The notes: generated from the letters alone by a model not told the origin. A DNA stretch of 64,000 bases from an uncultured Gellertiella sp. (GCF_963457605.1 NZ_OY735139.1:1240001-1304000), one strand, 5' to 3'. Positions 27,501-36,493 are shown, counted from the stretch's first letter. Made by a program: numbers and translations.

Positions 27501-27543
27501 GCCAGAGTCTGTCTGGTTTAGTATGAACCTGACAGACTCTGGC
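27501..27543. repeat. Palindromic repeat, copy 1 (also a bidirectional terminator candidate)
   Basis: GCCAGAGTCTGTC (27501-27513) and GACAGACTCTGGC (27531-27543) form a perfect 13-bp inverted repeat with GGTT..AACC in the loop. It lies between convergent genes. A degenerate copy with the same outer and loop blocks occurs at 42013-42054. Confidence 0.8.
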
Positions 27544-27548
27544 GTGCC

Positions 27549-28328
27549 TCAGCGATTGAGTATCTCGAGCGCTGCCTCATGCACGGCCTTGCTGCCGGCG
27601 GCAATCACCAGTCCGCCATTTTCCGGACGCCCGCCATCCCAGGCGGTGAAATAGCCGCCGGCCTGCTCGACCAGCGGGATCAGCGCCCCGACGTCGTAGG
27701 GCTTCAGCGCGCTTTCGACCACCAGGTCGATATGGCCTGCGGCCAGCAGCGCATAGGCATAGCAATCGCAACCGTAGCGAAACAGCCTGACCTGATTCTG
27801 GATCGTCATGTAACGGTCCATTTCGCTGCCCTCGAACAGATGCGGCGAGGTGGTGAACAGGATCGCGTCGGAGAGTGACGTGCAGGCCCGCGTCTTCAGC
27901 TTGCGGCTGCCCTCCGGCCCCTCGTACCAGGAGGATGTGCCATCGGCAAAATAGCGTTCGCCGGTAAAGGGCTGGTCCATCAGGCCCATGATCGACCGGC
28001 CCTTTTCGCGCAGGCCGATCAGCGTGCCCCAGACCGGCACGCCGGAGATGAAGGCGCGGGTGCCGTCGATCGGGTCGATCACCCAGAGCAGGTCGCGGTC
28101 AAGGCCGATATCGGCATGTTCCTCGCCGAGAATGCCATGCTCCGGATAGTGCTCGAGGATCAGCGAACGGATGGCGGTTTCCGCCGCGCGGTCGCCCTCG
28201 GTGACGGGATCGTAGAGACCGCCTGCCTGCTGCTTGTTGTCGACATCGAGCAGCGAGCGAAAGCGCGGCAGGGTCTCTGCCTTCGCCGCATCGGCCAGGC
28301 GGTTGAAAAAGGCACGGTCAGGATACAT
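27549..28328 (-). CDS. hisN: Histidinol-phosphatase, inositol monophosphatase family
   Basis: This 259-residue Mg-dependent phosphatase has family signatures ILGEEH, WVIDPIDGTRAFISG (metal ligands), and KPYDVGALIPLVEQAGG at the C-terminus. In rhizobia and actinobacteria this subgroup supplies the histidinol-phosphatase step of histidine synthesis; FRYGCDCYAYALLAAGHID matches HisN better than SuhB, by memory. The frame opens with TTG at 28334, but ATG at 28328 has GGGG eight bases upstream. Inositol or nucleotide phosphatase activity is a possible alternative. Confidence 0.85.
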   Translation of the reverse strand: MYPDRAFFNRLADAAKAETLPRFRSLLDVDNKQQAGGLYDPVTEGDRAAETAIRSLILEHYPEHGILGEEHADIGLDRDLLWVIDPIDGTRAFISGVPVWGTLIGLREKGRSIMGLMDQPFTGERYFADGTSSWYEGPEGSRKLKTRACTSLSDAILFTTSPHLFEGSEMDRYMTIQNQVRLFRYGCDCYAYALLAAGHIDLVVESALKPYDVGALIPLVEQAGGYFTAWDGGRPENGGLVIAAGSKAVHEAALEILNR

Positions 28329-28430
28329 CGGCAAGCCCCGCTATGGTCCGCCCGCCTCGGCGGGTTTGAAGAGATCTTTTCAGTATACCAATCTTGAATG
28401 AAATAAAATGACGGATTTTATTCAAACTTC

Positions 28431-29315
28431 CTATTCTGCCGCCAGGGCGGTTGCGCCGGAGGCATCGCTGGCAAAGCCCGCCAGCCGCTGCATGAAGAGG
28501 CCAAGCGACCGCACCAGCGGTGAAAATCCTGCCGTTTTCTCAAGGCTTGCCTCATCGACATAGAGCGCCCGGCTGACCTCCACCTGGAGGGCATGCAGGC
28601 CCCGCGAGGGCCTCCCGTAGTGCTCGGTGATGAAGCCGCCGGCATAGGGCTTGTTGCGCACCACATGGAAGCCGAGCGCATCGAGCGTATCCATGGCGGT
28701 ACGCGACAGGCTCGCAGAGGCACTGGCACCGTAGCGGTCGCCGATGATGAAATCCGGCCGCAGCCCGCTGCCTGCAAGCTTGATATTGCCCGGCATCGAG
28801 TGGCAATCGACCAGCACGCAATAGCCGAACCGCGCATGGGTGCGGGCAATCAGCCGCCGAAGCGCGGCGTGATAGGGCTTGTAGATATCCTCGATCCGGG
28901 TAATGGCCTCATCGACGGTCAGCCGGTGGTCGTAGATTTCCATGTTTTCGGCCACGATGCGCGGGATCGTTCCGAGCCCGCCCGCCACCCTGGGCGACCC
29001 GATATTGGCGTAAGGCGGCAGCGGCCGGTCGAACATCCTCGGATCAAGCTCATAGGGTTCGCGGTTGACATCGACATAGGCCCGCGGAAAATGCGCCACC
29101 AGCATCGGCGCGCCAAAGGCGGTGGCCGCCGCGAAGAGTTCGTCGACAAAATGATCTTCCGAGCGCCGGAGTTGGTGACTGTCGAGCCGGGACTGGGCGA
29201 GGAAGGCTTGCGAATACTGCCTGCCGCTATGGGGGGAGTTGAAAACAAAGGGGATTTTCTGGACGTGCGGCTCCCGCACCTCGAACAGTTCATATCCGCT
29301 GTCGGCATGCGGCAT
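28431..29315 (-). CDS. N-formylglutamate amidohydrolase family protein
   Basis: The 294-residue zinc hydrolase family removes formyl groups from N-formylglutamate or related N-acyl amino acids. Supporting motifs are VFNSPHSGRQYS at the N-terminus, RSEDHFVDELF, AYVDVNREPYELDPRMF, LVDCHSMPG and GGFITEHYGRP; the Asp/His/Glu residues in these are the likely metal ligands. I prefer the ATG at 29315, which has GGGGG seven bases upstream, over an in-frame ATG at 29342. No other histidine-degradation genes are nearby, so a HutG role is unproven. Confidence 0.85.
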   Translation of the reverse strand: MPHADSGYELFEVREPHVQKIPFVFNSPHSGRQYSQAFLAQSRLDSHQLRRSEDHFVDELFAAATAFGAPMLVAHFPRAYVDVNREPYELDPRMFDRPLPPYANIGSPRVAGGLGTIPRIVAENMEIYDHRLTVDEAITRIEDIYKPYHAALRRLIARTHARFGYCVLVDCHSMPGNIKLAGSGLRPDFIIGDRYGASASASLSRTAMDTLDALGFHVVRNKPYAGGFITEHYGRPSRGLHALQVEVSRALYVDEASLEKTAGFSPLVRSLGLFMQRLAGFASDASGATALAAE

Positions 29316-29515
29316 CAAATCGTTTGGCCCCCGGCAAATCATTGGTTACAACAGTATGACATGTTGCCAGCATGGGTATCGGAAGTCCATATGATCAAAT
29401 CTGTGAATTGGCGGGCTAAATTGCACATCTTCACCAGATCTTTACCCGTCAAGCCCTAACGTCCGAGACTGAAATCATCCATTTCCACCCTCCATTTGAG
29501 TAGCGGTTCCAGAGT

Positions 29516-29878
29516 ATGAGTCAGAAAATCCTCCTCGCCGAAGACGACAACGATATGCGCCGCTTTCTGGTCAAGGCGCTCGAAAAGGCAGGTTACAAGG
29601 TTTCCTCTTTCGACAACGGGGCAAGCGCCTATGACCGGCTGCGGGAAGAACCGTTCTCCCTGCTGCTCACCGATATCGTCATGCCCGAGATGGACGGCAT
29701 CGAACTGGCACGCCGCGCCACCGAGCTTGATCCCGATCTCAAGGTGATGTTCATCACCGGCTTTGCCGCCGTGGCGCTGAACCCGGATTCCAAGGCGCCG
29801 AAGGATGCCAAGGTCCTGTCGAAACCCTTCCACCTGCGCGATCTCGTCGACGAAGTGAACAAGCTTCTGGTCGCCTGA
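29516..29878 (+). CDS. cpdR: Response regulator CpdR
   Basis: This 120-residue protein is a single receiver domain with no output domain. AEDDNDMRRFL holds the acidic pocket, LLTDIVMPEMDG the phospho-acceptor Asp, FITGF the Thr/Ser switch, and LSKPFHLRDLV the conserved Lys. It matches the CpdR group, which directs ClpXP to cell-cycle substrates such as CtrA regulators when unphosphorylated and is controlled by the CckA-ChpT relay. The C-terminus ends VA, close to the small hydrophobic ends seen in CpdR. It is followed by its own terminator. Confidence 0.9.
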   Translation: MSQKILLAEDDNDMRRFLVKALEKAGYKVSSFDNGASAYDRLREEPFSLLLTDIVMPEMDGIELARRATELDPDLKVMFITGFAAVALNPDSKAPKDAKVLSKPFHLRDLVDEVNKLLVA

Positions 29879-29905
29879 AAACCCCGATCCGGTGTGAAAT
29901 CCCGC

Positions 29906-29937
29906 AAGCCGGGCGCCTCCCCGCGCCCCGGCTTTTT
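29906..29937 (+). terminator. Intrinsic terminator after cpdR
   Basis: AAGCCGGGCGC pairs with GCGCCCCGGCTT (one bulged C), followed by TTT. It lies 28 bases after the stop codon. Confidence 0.82.
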
Positions 29938-30061
29938 GCCATGCGCGTCCCCACACCGCCCACAACCGCGCTTATCCCCAACTTCGCAAAACTTCTGACA
30001 AAAAACGGAAAAAGGCAGTTGACGGCGCAAGTGGTTTTATGATGTATGCGCCTCATCGGAT

Positions 30062-30136
<75 letters not shown>

Positions 30137-30231
30137 TCCGAAACTCCCCCTTGTTTGAACACGTTGCTGAAATTCTGAGCGAACCGTCAGGCGGTTGCCG
30201 CGGCGTTGCGCGCAGTTGCGCACAGGCAAAG

Positions 30232-30263
30232 AAGCTGCGGACGAGTTGCCCGCAGCTTTCCTT
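30232..30263 (+). terminator. Probable terminator after tRNA-Val
   Basis: AAGCTGCGG pairs with CCGCAGCTT, followed by TCCTTTC. The U-tract is imperfect, so the call is moderate. Confidence 0.6.
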
Positions 30264-30278
30264 TCCCGGCGTCTCCCC

Positions 30279-31427
30279 TTACCCTTTCAGCACGAAATCA
30301 TGAAGGGCCTGATGGGGGAAGGACGGGAGGGTGAAGCCGTTGCGGCCGGTCATCGGCCGGTTGGCGATCAGCACGTTCAGCACCGATTCTTCCGTTGCCT
30401 GCACGGCGGCCTCATAGAGCGTGTCCATCGCCGCCCTGGGCAGCAGTCCGAAACTCTTTTCCACCTCGCCGTCGGCAGCATACATCTTGCTGTCGAGCAC
30501 GCCGGGATTGGCGGTGGAAAAGGCAAGGAAGATATCGCCGGAAAAATGCGAGCCGGAGGTGCCGGTGCGGGCAAGGCCGAGCGGCAGGCGGCGGGCCAGC
30601 GCCTTCAACTGGCCAGGCAAGAGCGGCGCGTCGGTCGCAAGGATGCCGATGCAGGACCCCGCCCCCTCGCGGGTCATGAGGTCAGCCTCGAGATCGGCGA
30701 GCGGATTGTTGTCCTTCAGCTTGTCGCCAAGCCAGGTGCCGGTGACCGACAGTTCGTGGCGCGAGCCGAAATTGGCCTGCAGGAAGACGCCGACGGTGAA
30801 CGTCCGCCCGCCGATCTCGACCTTGCGCGAGGCGGTACCATTGCCGCCCTTGAAGCCGTAGCCGGACATGCCGGTGCCGCCACCCTGCGAGCCTTCGGCG
30901 ACCGGGCCTGCATCGGCCCCTTCAAGCGCTGCGACCACATGGTCCGGCCGTACATGCAGGCCGTTGATGTCGTTCAGCACGCCATCATAGGTTTCGGCGA
31001 CCACCGGCAGCATCCAGGCCCTGGCAAGGTCAGGCTTGTGGGCGATCAGCCAGCGCAGCACACCCTCATGCGCCGCGCCAATCGAATGGGAATTGGTAAT
31101 GGCAATCGGCGTCGAGAGGCAGCCCGCCTCCTCAATCCAGCTGAAACCGGTCATTTCGCCATTGCCATTGAAACTGTGGACGGCTGCCGGACAGCTCGGT
31201 CCCGTGCCCTGCCGTCCGCGCGGCAGGATGGCGGTGACGCCGGTCCGCACCGCCACCCCGTCGCGGTCCTCGATCAGCGTCACGCAGCCGGTTTCCACGC
31301 CCGCCACATCGGTGATCGCGTTGAGCATCCCTGGCGTCCCCTTGAGATCGAGCCCGAAGGCGCGGGCCCGTGGCAAGCCATCCGGCGTGGCCTTCCAGGC
31401 CTCAGGCAGTTCCAGTCCGTCGAGCAT
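30279..31427 (-). CDS. P1 (DmpA-type) self-processing aminopeptidase
   Basis: This 382-residue protein belongs to the S58/DmpA family of N-terminal-nucleophile peptidases. They cut themselves once and then release N-terminal or beta-amino acids. The autocleavage site is expected before Ser296 in SHFSGDIFLAFSTAN. Other family blocks are AITDVAGVETGCVTL, GNGEMTGFSWIEEAG, TPIAITNSHSIG and GTGMSGYGFKGGNGTASR. There is no signal peptide, so it is cytoplasmic. It is divergent from an IclR regulator, which may control it. Confidence 0.92.
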   Translation of the reverse strand: MLDGLELPEAWKATPDGLPRARAFGLDLKGTPGMLNAITDVAGVETGCVTLIEDRDGVAVRTGVTAILPRGRQGTGPSCPAAVHSFNGNGEMTGFSWIEEAGCLSTPIAITNSHSIGAAHEGVLRWLIAHKPDLARAWMLPVVAETYDGVLNDINGLHVRPDHVVAALEGADAGPVAEGSQGGGTGMSGYGFKGGNGTASRKVEIGGRTFTVGVFLQANFGSRHELSVTGTWLGDKLKDNNPLADLEADLMTREGAGSCIGILATDAPLLPGQLKALARRLPLGLARTGTSGSHFSGDIFLAFSTANPGVLDSKMYAADGEVEKSFGLLPRAAMDTLYEAAVQATEESVLNVLIANRPMTGRNGFTLPSFPHQALHDFVLKG

Positions 31428-31987
31428 TCCTGATGTCCTCTTTGAATGAATATCCTGTCATGGCCGGGACGCAGGCCATTGCCCGCCTCCCGTCTGCTGC
31501 GCCAGCCGGTATAGAACGCGATATCCCGCCGGAAAAGACCATCGGTCGCAGAGGACAGGAATATGGCGGCCCGATTGCCCGGCCATGCCCGGCTGCCCTT
31601 CAGTCGCACCGGCTTGCTGCCCGCGCGTCGAGCACCGGCGGCAACACGTGTCGGATCATATATTGAACCACTTAAAATGAAACAACATTGTTGTGAAATG
31701 TACTTATTTGTAAACAATGGCCACCGGCCACCTCTGCCTGCGGCCATCACCCTGAACAAATTAGATTTCATGAAGACGAAAAACATGGGCGCACGGAACC
31801 GCTTTCCTGAATTTCAGAAGAATCGTTGATTTGTTCCATTCCTTTCGGTTCAACATTTAAACCGATTATCATTCAAGACACCTTGTATATCGAATGACTG
31901 CATGACATGCAGGGTGTGCTATCCCATTCGGGGGATGAAATTGATCAGGCGTTCAGTCCACGGGAAATTCGGGACAGGAGAAGGCGG
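31428..31987. promoter_or_regulatory. AT-rich divergent control region (peptidase/iclR)
   Basis: About 560 bases separate the two divergent starts. The half near the peptidase is GC-rich and contains nothing I can name. The part from about 31660 to 31900 is AT-rich. Two perfect dyads stand out: ACAACA-T-TGTTGT (31682-31694) and CTGCATG-A-CATGCAG (31898-31912). Either could be the operator of the adjacent IclR protein. No small gene is convincing here. Confidence 0.55.
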
Positions 31988-32860
31988 ATGGGAACGATCG
32001 GCAAGGCGCTGAGACTGCTCGACCTGATTTCAGGGCTGGAGCAGGACGCGGGCCTGAGCGAGATTGCCCGGGCGAGCGGGCTCGACAAGGCCACCGCCCG
32101 CCGTTTCCTGGTGGCCCTTCAGGCGCATGGTTTCCTCGAGCAGGACCACGAGACACGGAAATACCGGATTGGCGGTGCGCCGGTGCGGCTGGCACAGATC
32201 CGCGAGAGCCGGTTGCCGCTGGTCCAGCGTGCCATTCCGCTGCTGCGGGCATTGGCGTCCCGCTTCGAGGAAACCGTGCATATGGGGGAGTTTTCGGGAG
32301 GCAGGCTTTCGACCATCCATGCCGAAGAGCCGGCCCGTGCCCACCGGATCAGTGCCAGGATCGGCACCGTGCTGCCGCTGCATGCGACGGCTTCCGGACT
32401 TGCCTATCTCTCCTTCTGCCCGCCGGTGCTGCTCGAGGAGTATCTTGCCCTGCCGCGCAGCCGGTATACCGACCAGACGGTGACCGACGAATGGCAATTG
32501 CGCGCCCTGGTCGCCGAAATCCGGGATCGCGGCTATTCGATCAATCGCCAGGGGCTTGAAGGCGGGATGGTCAGTGTCGCAGCCCCGATTCTCGCGGGCG
32601 GGCGTCCCCCCATCGGCACGGTCGCCATTGCCGCACCGCTGGCGCGCACCGACGACAAGGCCATCGCCACCTATGGCACCGCAGTTCGCGAGACTGCCGC
32701 AGCGCTGTCCTCGACGCTGTTTTCCGCACAACAGCCCTCCACCCGCACCGTCTGGACCGGAAAGGCCCTGACCCGCGAGGAATACCAGACCCTTGGCACC
32801 GGCTTCCCCGGCACGATCCCGGGCCTTACGGGCCGGCAGGACGAGGGCGAAAAGGTCTGA
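31988..32860 (+). CDS. IclR-family transcriptional regulator
   Basis: This 290-residue regulator has an N-terminal winged helix-turn-helix (TIGKALRLLDLISGLEQDAG, then LSEIARASGLDKATARRFLVAL). A C-terminal IclR effector domain follows (LPLHATASGLAYLSF, IRDRGYSINRQGLEGGMVSVAAPI, IGTVAIAAPLAR). The last 45 or so residues extend past the usual end. I chose the ATG at 31988, preceded by GGAGAAGG; the open frame begins at 31907 but the extra 27 residues look like leader and would cover a palindrome. Its divergent neighbour, the DmpA-type peptidase, is the likeliest target. It is convergent with cobM (18 bases apart). Confidence 0.9.
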   Translation: MGTIGKALRLLDLISGLEQDAGLSEIARASGLDKATARRFLVALQAHGFLEQDHETRKYRIGGAPVRLAQIRESRLPLVQRAIPLLRALASRFEETVHMGEFSGGRLSTIHAEEPARAHRISARIGTVLPLHATASGLAYLSFCPPVLLEEYLALPRSRYTDQTVTDEWQLRALVAEIRDRGYSINRQGLEGGMVSVAAPILAGGRPPIGTVAIAAPLARTDDKAIATYGTAVRETAAALSSTLFSAQQPSTRTVWTGKALTREEYQTLGTGFPGTIPGLTGRQDEGEKV

Positions 32861-32878
32861 GGCGACCGGTTACAGCAT

Positions 32879-33643
32879 TCAGAAGCTGTCGCGGCCCCGG
32901 AACCGGCGCTGGTAGACGGGATCATAGAGCGAGCTTTCCTGAAAATCCTCGGCCGCCAGACCGGGACCGACGAAGATCAGTGCCGTCCGGTCAATCGGAT
33001 CTTCCGCCACCTTTGCCTCGATGTCGGACAGCCTGCCGCGCACGATCCGCTGGTCCGGCCAGGTGGCCTTGCAGATGATGATGACCGGGCAATCGGCGCC
33101 ATAGAGCGGTGTCAGTTCTTCGACGATCTGAGGCAGCGAATGAATGGCGAGGTGGATGGCCAGCGTCGCCCCGGTCGCGCCGAAACCCGCCAGCGTCTCG
33201 CCATTCGGCATCGGCGAGGCCCGGCCTGATACGCGTGTCAGCACCAGGCTCTGGGCAACGCCCGGAATGGTCAGCTCCCGCCCGAGCACGGAAGCAGCTG
33301 CGGCGAAGGAGGGCACGCCGGGGGTCATGGTATAGGAAATGCCGTGCCGCTCCAGCCGCCGGATCTGTTCGGCAACCGCACTCCAGACCGAGAGATCGCC
33401 GGAATGAAGCCGCGCCACATCCTGGCCTTCAGCCGCCGCCTTCAAATATTCCGTCTCGATCTCGTCAAGCGACATCGGGGCGGTATCGACGATGCGCGCG
33501 CCGGGCGGGCAATATTGCAGGAGCTCCGGCGAGACGATCGAGCCGGCATAAAGGCAGACCGGACATTTTCCGATCAGGTCGCGCCCCCTGACGGTGATCA
33601 GATCCGCAGCCCCCGGCCCTGCCCCGATGAAATGAACCGCCAT
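32879..33643 (-). CDS. cobM: Precorrin-4 C11-methyltransferase
   Basis: CobM transfers a methyl group from S-adenosylmethionine to C11 of precorrin-4, giving precorrin-5 in the aerobic B12 route. The 254-residue tetrapyrrole methylase shows [18 protein letters not shown] at the start, [29 protein letters not shown] and [11 protein letters not shown], matching the CobM/CbiF subgroup. It is the last gene of the minus-strand cob set, downstream of cobL. The ribosome site is weak. A short triplicated sequence separates it from cobL. Confidence 0.95.
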   Translation of the reverse strand: MAVHFIGAGPGAADLITVRGRDLIGKCPVCLYAGSIVSPELLQYCPPGARIVDTAPMSLDEIETEYLKAAAEGQDVARLHSGDLSVWSAVAEQIRRLERHGISYTMTPGVPSFAAAASVLGRELTIPGVAQSLVLTRVSGRASPMPNGETLAGFGATGATLAIHLAIHSLPQIVEELTPLYGADCPVIIICKATWPDQRIVRGRLSDIEAKVAEDPIDRTALIFVGPGLAAEDFQESSLYDPVYQRRFRGRDSF

Positions 33644-33705
33644 GTCTTTGAACTCCTGTCACGCTCTGGCCCTGCGGCCACATTGTTTGCAAACACCCTT
33701 GCGGG

Positions 33706-33790
33706 CTTATTTCTTGACCCAGGCCCATTGGGACTTATTTCTTGACCCAGGCCCATTGGGTCATCTCTTCTTGACCCAGGCCCATTGGGT
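33706..33790. repeat. Three tandem copies of the cobL 3' end
   Basis: TTGACCCAGGCCCATTGGG occurs three times, starting at 33714, 33742 and 33771 (periods 28 and 29). The right-hand copy encodes the last residues of CobL (TQWAWVKKR). On the minus strand the other two copies would also code WAWVKK followed by TAA. It looks like a tandem duplication of the gene end. Confidence 0.85.
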
Positions 33791-34996
33791 CACGGGCATC
33801 GCCGCCCGCCAGCCATGCATCCGGCCGACCGGGCTGGCGCGCTGGATGTCGATGCGGGTCAGCGATCCGCCAAGGCGCGTAAAGCAGTCGTTCAGAACCG
33901 CTTCCATTTCGAGCGTCACGCCATTGGCGACCAGCCTGCCACCTTCAGGCAGCGCCTCTATCGCCGCCTGCATCACACCGGGCTCGCTGCCGCCGCCGCC
34001 GATGAAGATCGCATCGGGCACCGGCAGTCCTTCAAGCGCCTGAGGGGCCATGCCCTCCACCACGGTCAGACCGGGCACGCCAAAACACCGCGCGTTGCGG
34101 CGGATGCGGGCGGCACGCTCGGGCATGCCCTCGATGGCAATCGCCCGCAGCGAGGGATGGCCGAGCATCCATTCAATCGAGATCGAGCCGGAACCGCCGC
34201 CGATATCCCACAGCAATTCTCCATGCCGGGGGGCGAGCGCCGAAAGGGTCGCGGCGCGCACTTCCCGCTTGGTCAACTGCCCGTCGCTTTCAAACAGCCC
34301 GTCGTCGAGCCCGTTGGCATAGGCAAGGATCCGCGCCCCCTCGTCGGCGCGCAGCGTGAGGGCGCAGACATTGAGGCTGTTGATACCGGTCATCGCGAAG
34401 CTGCGGGCGACCTGTCGCGTCACCCGCTCCTGCGGCCCGCCGAGCGCTTCGAGCACGGTCATCTCGCTATCGCCGAAACCGCTTTCGGTCAGCAGCGCTG
34501 CAAGCTCCGCCGGGCCCCGCTCATCCGAGGTAAGCGCGATCAGCCGCGCACCGGGATGGAGATGCGGGCGGATGAGGTCGACCGGACGGCCATGCAGCGA
34601 CACGGTCCCGACCTCCTGCAGCGCCCAGCCGAGCCTGGAGGCGGCGAGCGAGAAGGAGGAAGGGGCCGGGATCACCCGCATCTCGTCGCGCGGCAGCCGC
34701 CGGCAGAGCGTCACGCCGACGCCATAGTGAAAGGGATCGCCGGAGGCGAGCACCACGACCTTCTGGCCCCGCTTGCTTTCGACCAGTTCCATCGAGCGCT
34801 CGAAGGGGCTCAGCCAGACATGCCTTTCGCCCGTCATCAGCCGGGCCACGAGATCCAGATGCCGCGCACCGCCACAGACGAGGGCGGCGTCACCGATCAA
34901 TTCCTGTGCCTCGGCCCCAAGCCCGGCTGGACCATCCTCGCCCAGGCCGATAAGGGTGAGCCAGCGCCCGTATCTGGAAGAAATCGCCTCAGCCAT
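33761..34996 (-). CDS. cobL: Precorrin-6Y C5,15-methyltransferase (decarboxylating)
   Basis: CobL methylates C5 and C15 of precorrin-6B and removes a carboxyl group, giving precorrin-8. The 411-residue protein is a fusion of a CbiE-like methylase (WLTLIGLGEDGPAGLG, VLASGDPFHYGVG, VIPAPSSFSLAASRLGW) with a CbiT-like Rossmann methylase (LTKREVRAATLSALAP, LLWDIGGGSGSISIEW, DAIFIGGGG). I place the start at the ATG 34996-34994, giving a normal CobL N-terminus; a longer open frame to 35404 is only the antisense of cobK. This ATG overlaps the cobK ATG on the other strand. Its 3' end has been tandemly copied. Confidence 0.94.
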   Translation of the reverse strand: MAEAISSRYGRWLTLIGLGEDGPAGLGAEAQELIGDAALVCGGARHLDLVARLMTGERHVWLSPFERSMELVESKRGQKVVVLASGDPFHYGVGVTLCRRLPRDEMRVIPAPSSFSLAASRLGWALQEVGTVSLHGRPVDLIRPHLHPGARLIALTSDERGPAELAALLTESGFGDSEMTVLEALGGPQERVTRQVARSFAMTGINSLNVCALTLRADEGARILAYANGLDDGLFESDGQLTKREVRAATLSALAPRHGELLWDIGGGSGSISIEWMLGHPSLRAIAIEGMPERAARIRRNARCFGVPGLTVVEGMAPQALEGLPVPDAIFIGGGGSEPGVMQAAIEALPEGGRLVANGVTLEMEAVLNDCFTRLGGSLTRIDIQRASPVGRMHGWRAAMPVTQWAWVKKR

Positions 34997-35765
34997 GCAG
35001 AAACACCGTATCCTTGTTCTCGGCGGCACCACCGAAGCCCGTGGCCTGTGCGAACGGCTGGCGGCAGATCCGCGCCTTGATATCACGCTTTCGCTCGCGG
35101 GCAGAACCCTCGATCCGCGCCCGCAGCCGGTGCCGGTGCGCAGCGGCGGTTTTGGCGGGGCAGACGGACTGGCAAGCTGGCTCCGGAGCGAGAATATCGA
35201 TCTCCTGATCGATGCCACCCATCCCTTTGCCGCGCAGATCTCGCAAAATGCCGCCGAAGCCGCCGCCATCACCGGCGTGCCGCTGCTGGCCCTTTGCCGC
35301 CCGGGCTGGGAACGGCAGGAGGGTGACCGCTGGATCGAGGTCGGCTCGGTCAGGGAGGCGGTGGACGCGCTGCCCGAAACCCCTGCCCGGGTGTTTCTCG
35401 CCATCGGCAGGCAGGAAGCCCGGCAATTCTCGGCCCGTCCGCACCATGCCTATCTCGTGCGCAGCGTCGATCCCGTCATGCCGCCGCTGGATGTGCCGGA
35501 AGCCCGCTACATCCTCGATTGCGGCCCCTTCGACGAAAAGGCCGAACTTGCGCTGCTCAGCGCGGAAAGGATCGGCGTGATCGTGGCAAAGAACAGCGGC
35601 GGCAGCGCCACCTACGGCAAGATCGCCGCCGCCCGCAGCCTCGGCATTCCGGTGATCATGATCGGGCGGCGCATACCGCCAGATGTCAGGACGGTCGGGA
35701 CGGTGGATGCCGCTTGCGCTGACATCGATCACCTGCTGTCCCCGGTCAGGAACCGTGGCGTATAG
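34995..35765 (+). CDS. cobK: Precorrin-6A reductase
   Basis: CobK uses NADPH to reduce precorrin-6A to precorrin-6B. The 256-residue protein starts RILVLGGTTEARGLCERLA, then ITLSLAGRT, DATHPFAAQISQNAAEAA, FLAIGRQEARQF, LVRSVDP and VIVAKNSGGSATYGKI, as expected for CobK/CbiJ. It is the only plus-strand gene of the cluster. Its start codon overlaps that of cobL and its 3' end overlaps the 3' end of cobJ by 37 bases, so it has no private intergenic DNA at either end. Its promoter must lie inside cobL. Confidence 0.95.
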   Translation: MQKHRILVLGGTTEARGLCERLAADPRLDITLSLAGRTLDPRPQPVPVRSGGFGGADGLASWLRSENIDLLIDATHPFAAQISQNAAEAAAITGVPLLALCRPGWERQEGDRWIEVGSVREAVDALPETPARVFLAIGRQEARQFSARPHHAYLVRSVDPVMPPLDVPEARYILDCGPFDEKAELALLSAERIGVIVAKNSGGSATYGKIAAARSLGIPVIMIGRRIPPDVRTVGTVDAACADIDHLLSPVRNRGV

Positions 35766-36493
35766 ACGAGATCAGGCTTGCCGGGCCGCTCGATGATCCT
35801 GGTTTCCGGCGAGCCGATGATGACGCAGGTCGCCATGTCGGCGCGTGTCGCATCCGCCTTCCCAAGCGGCATCACCAGCATGCGCTCGTCCGGGCGACCG
35901 GCGGCGCGGCCGAAGATCACCGGAACGGTGGCAGGCAGAACCGAACGCAGCAGCTCGAAGGCCGCCCCCAGCTGCCAGGGCCGGGCCTTGCTGATCGGAT
36001 TATAAAGCGCAATCACCATGCCCGCTTCCGCCATCAGCTCAAGGCGGCGGGTGATCACCTCCCAGGGCTTCAGATTGTCCGACAGCGAAATCGCGCAGAA
36101 ATCATGGCCGAGCGGCGCGCCGATCCTTGCCGCAACCGCCAGCATGGCGGTGACGCCGGGGGTGACGACCAGATCCACGTCCCGCCATTCGGCAGGCCCG
36201 GCATCGATGGCCTCGCAGACCGCAGCCGCCATGGCGAAAACGCCGGGATCGCCACCCGAGACCACACAGACCTTTTCGCCCGCCGCAGCCCGGATCAGCG
36301 CCGCCTTGGCGCGATCCAGTTCCTCGCGGTTGTCGGAGGCGATCTTCTGCTGGTCGGGGCGCAGGTTCAGCCGGTCGATATAGGGGAAATAGCCGAAGAA
36401 CGAGGTGGAGGCCTCGACCGCCGCCCTTGCTTCCGGCGTCATCTGCTCGGGCGCACCCGGACCGGTGCCGATCACATGCAGGATGCCGCTCAT
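35729..36493 (-). CDS. cobJ: Precorrin-3B C17-methyltransferase
   Basis: CobJ methylates C17 of precorrin-3B and contracts the macrocycle to give precorrin-4. The 254-residue protein begins LHVIGTGPGAPEQMTPEA and shows VVSGGDPGVFAMA, VVTPGVTAMLAVAARIGAPL, CAISLSDNLKPWEVI, and ALYNPISKARPWQL, all typical of CobJ/CbiH. Its ATG overlaps the cobI stop as ATGA. The far end runs 37 bases into the end of cobK on the opposite strand. Confidence 0.95.
   Translation of the reverse strand: MSGILHVIGTGPGAPEQMTPEARAAVEASTSFFGYFPYIDRLNLRPDQQKIASDNREELDRAKAALIRAAAGEKVCVVSGGDPGVFAMAAAVCEAIDAGPAEWRDVDLVVTPGVTAMLAVAARIGAPLGHDFCAISLSDNLKPWEVITRRLELMAEAGMVIALYNPISKARPWQLGAAFELLRSVLPATVPVIFGRAAGRPDERMLVMPLGKADATRADMATCVIIGSPETRIIERPGKPDLVYTPRFLTGDSR

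Noticed and set aside
31563-31829. Small plus-strand open frame in the peptidase/iclR gap
   Set aside because: No ribosome site, mixed composition and no conserved features; more likely non-coding control DNA.
33706-33790. Short direct repeats that might be a CRISPR array
   Set aside because: There are only three copies with 9-10 bases between the shared cores, they encode a gene end, and no cas genes are present.
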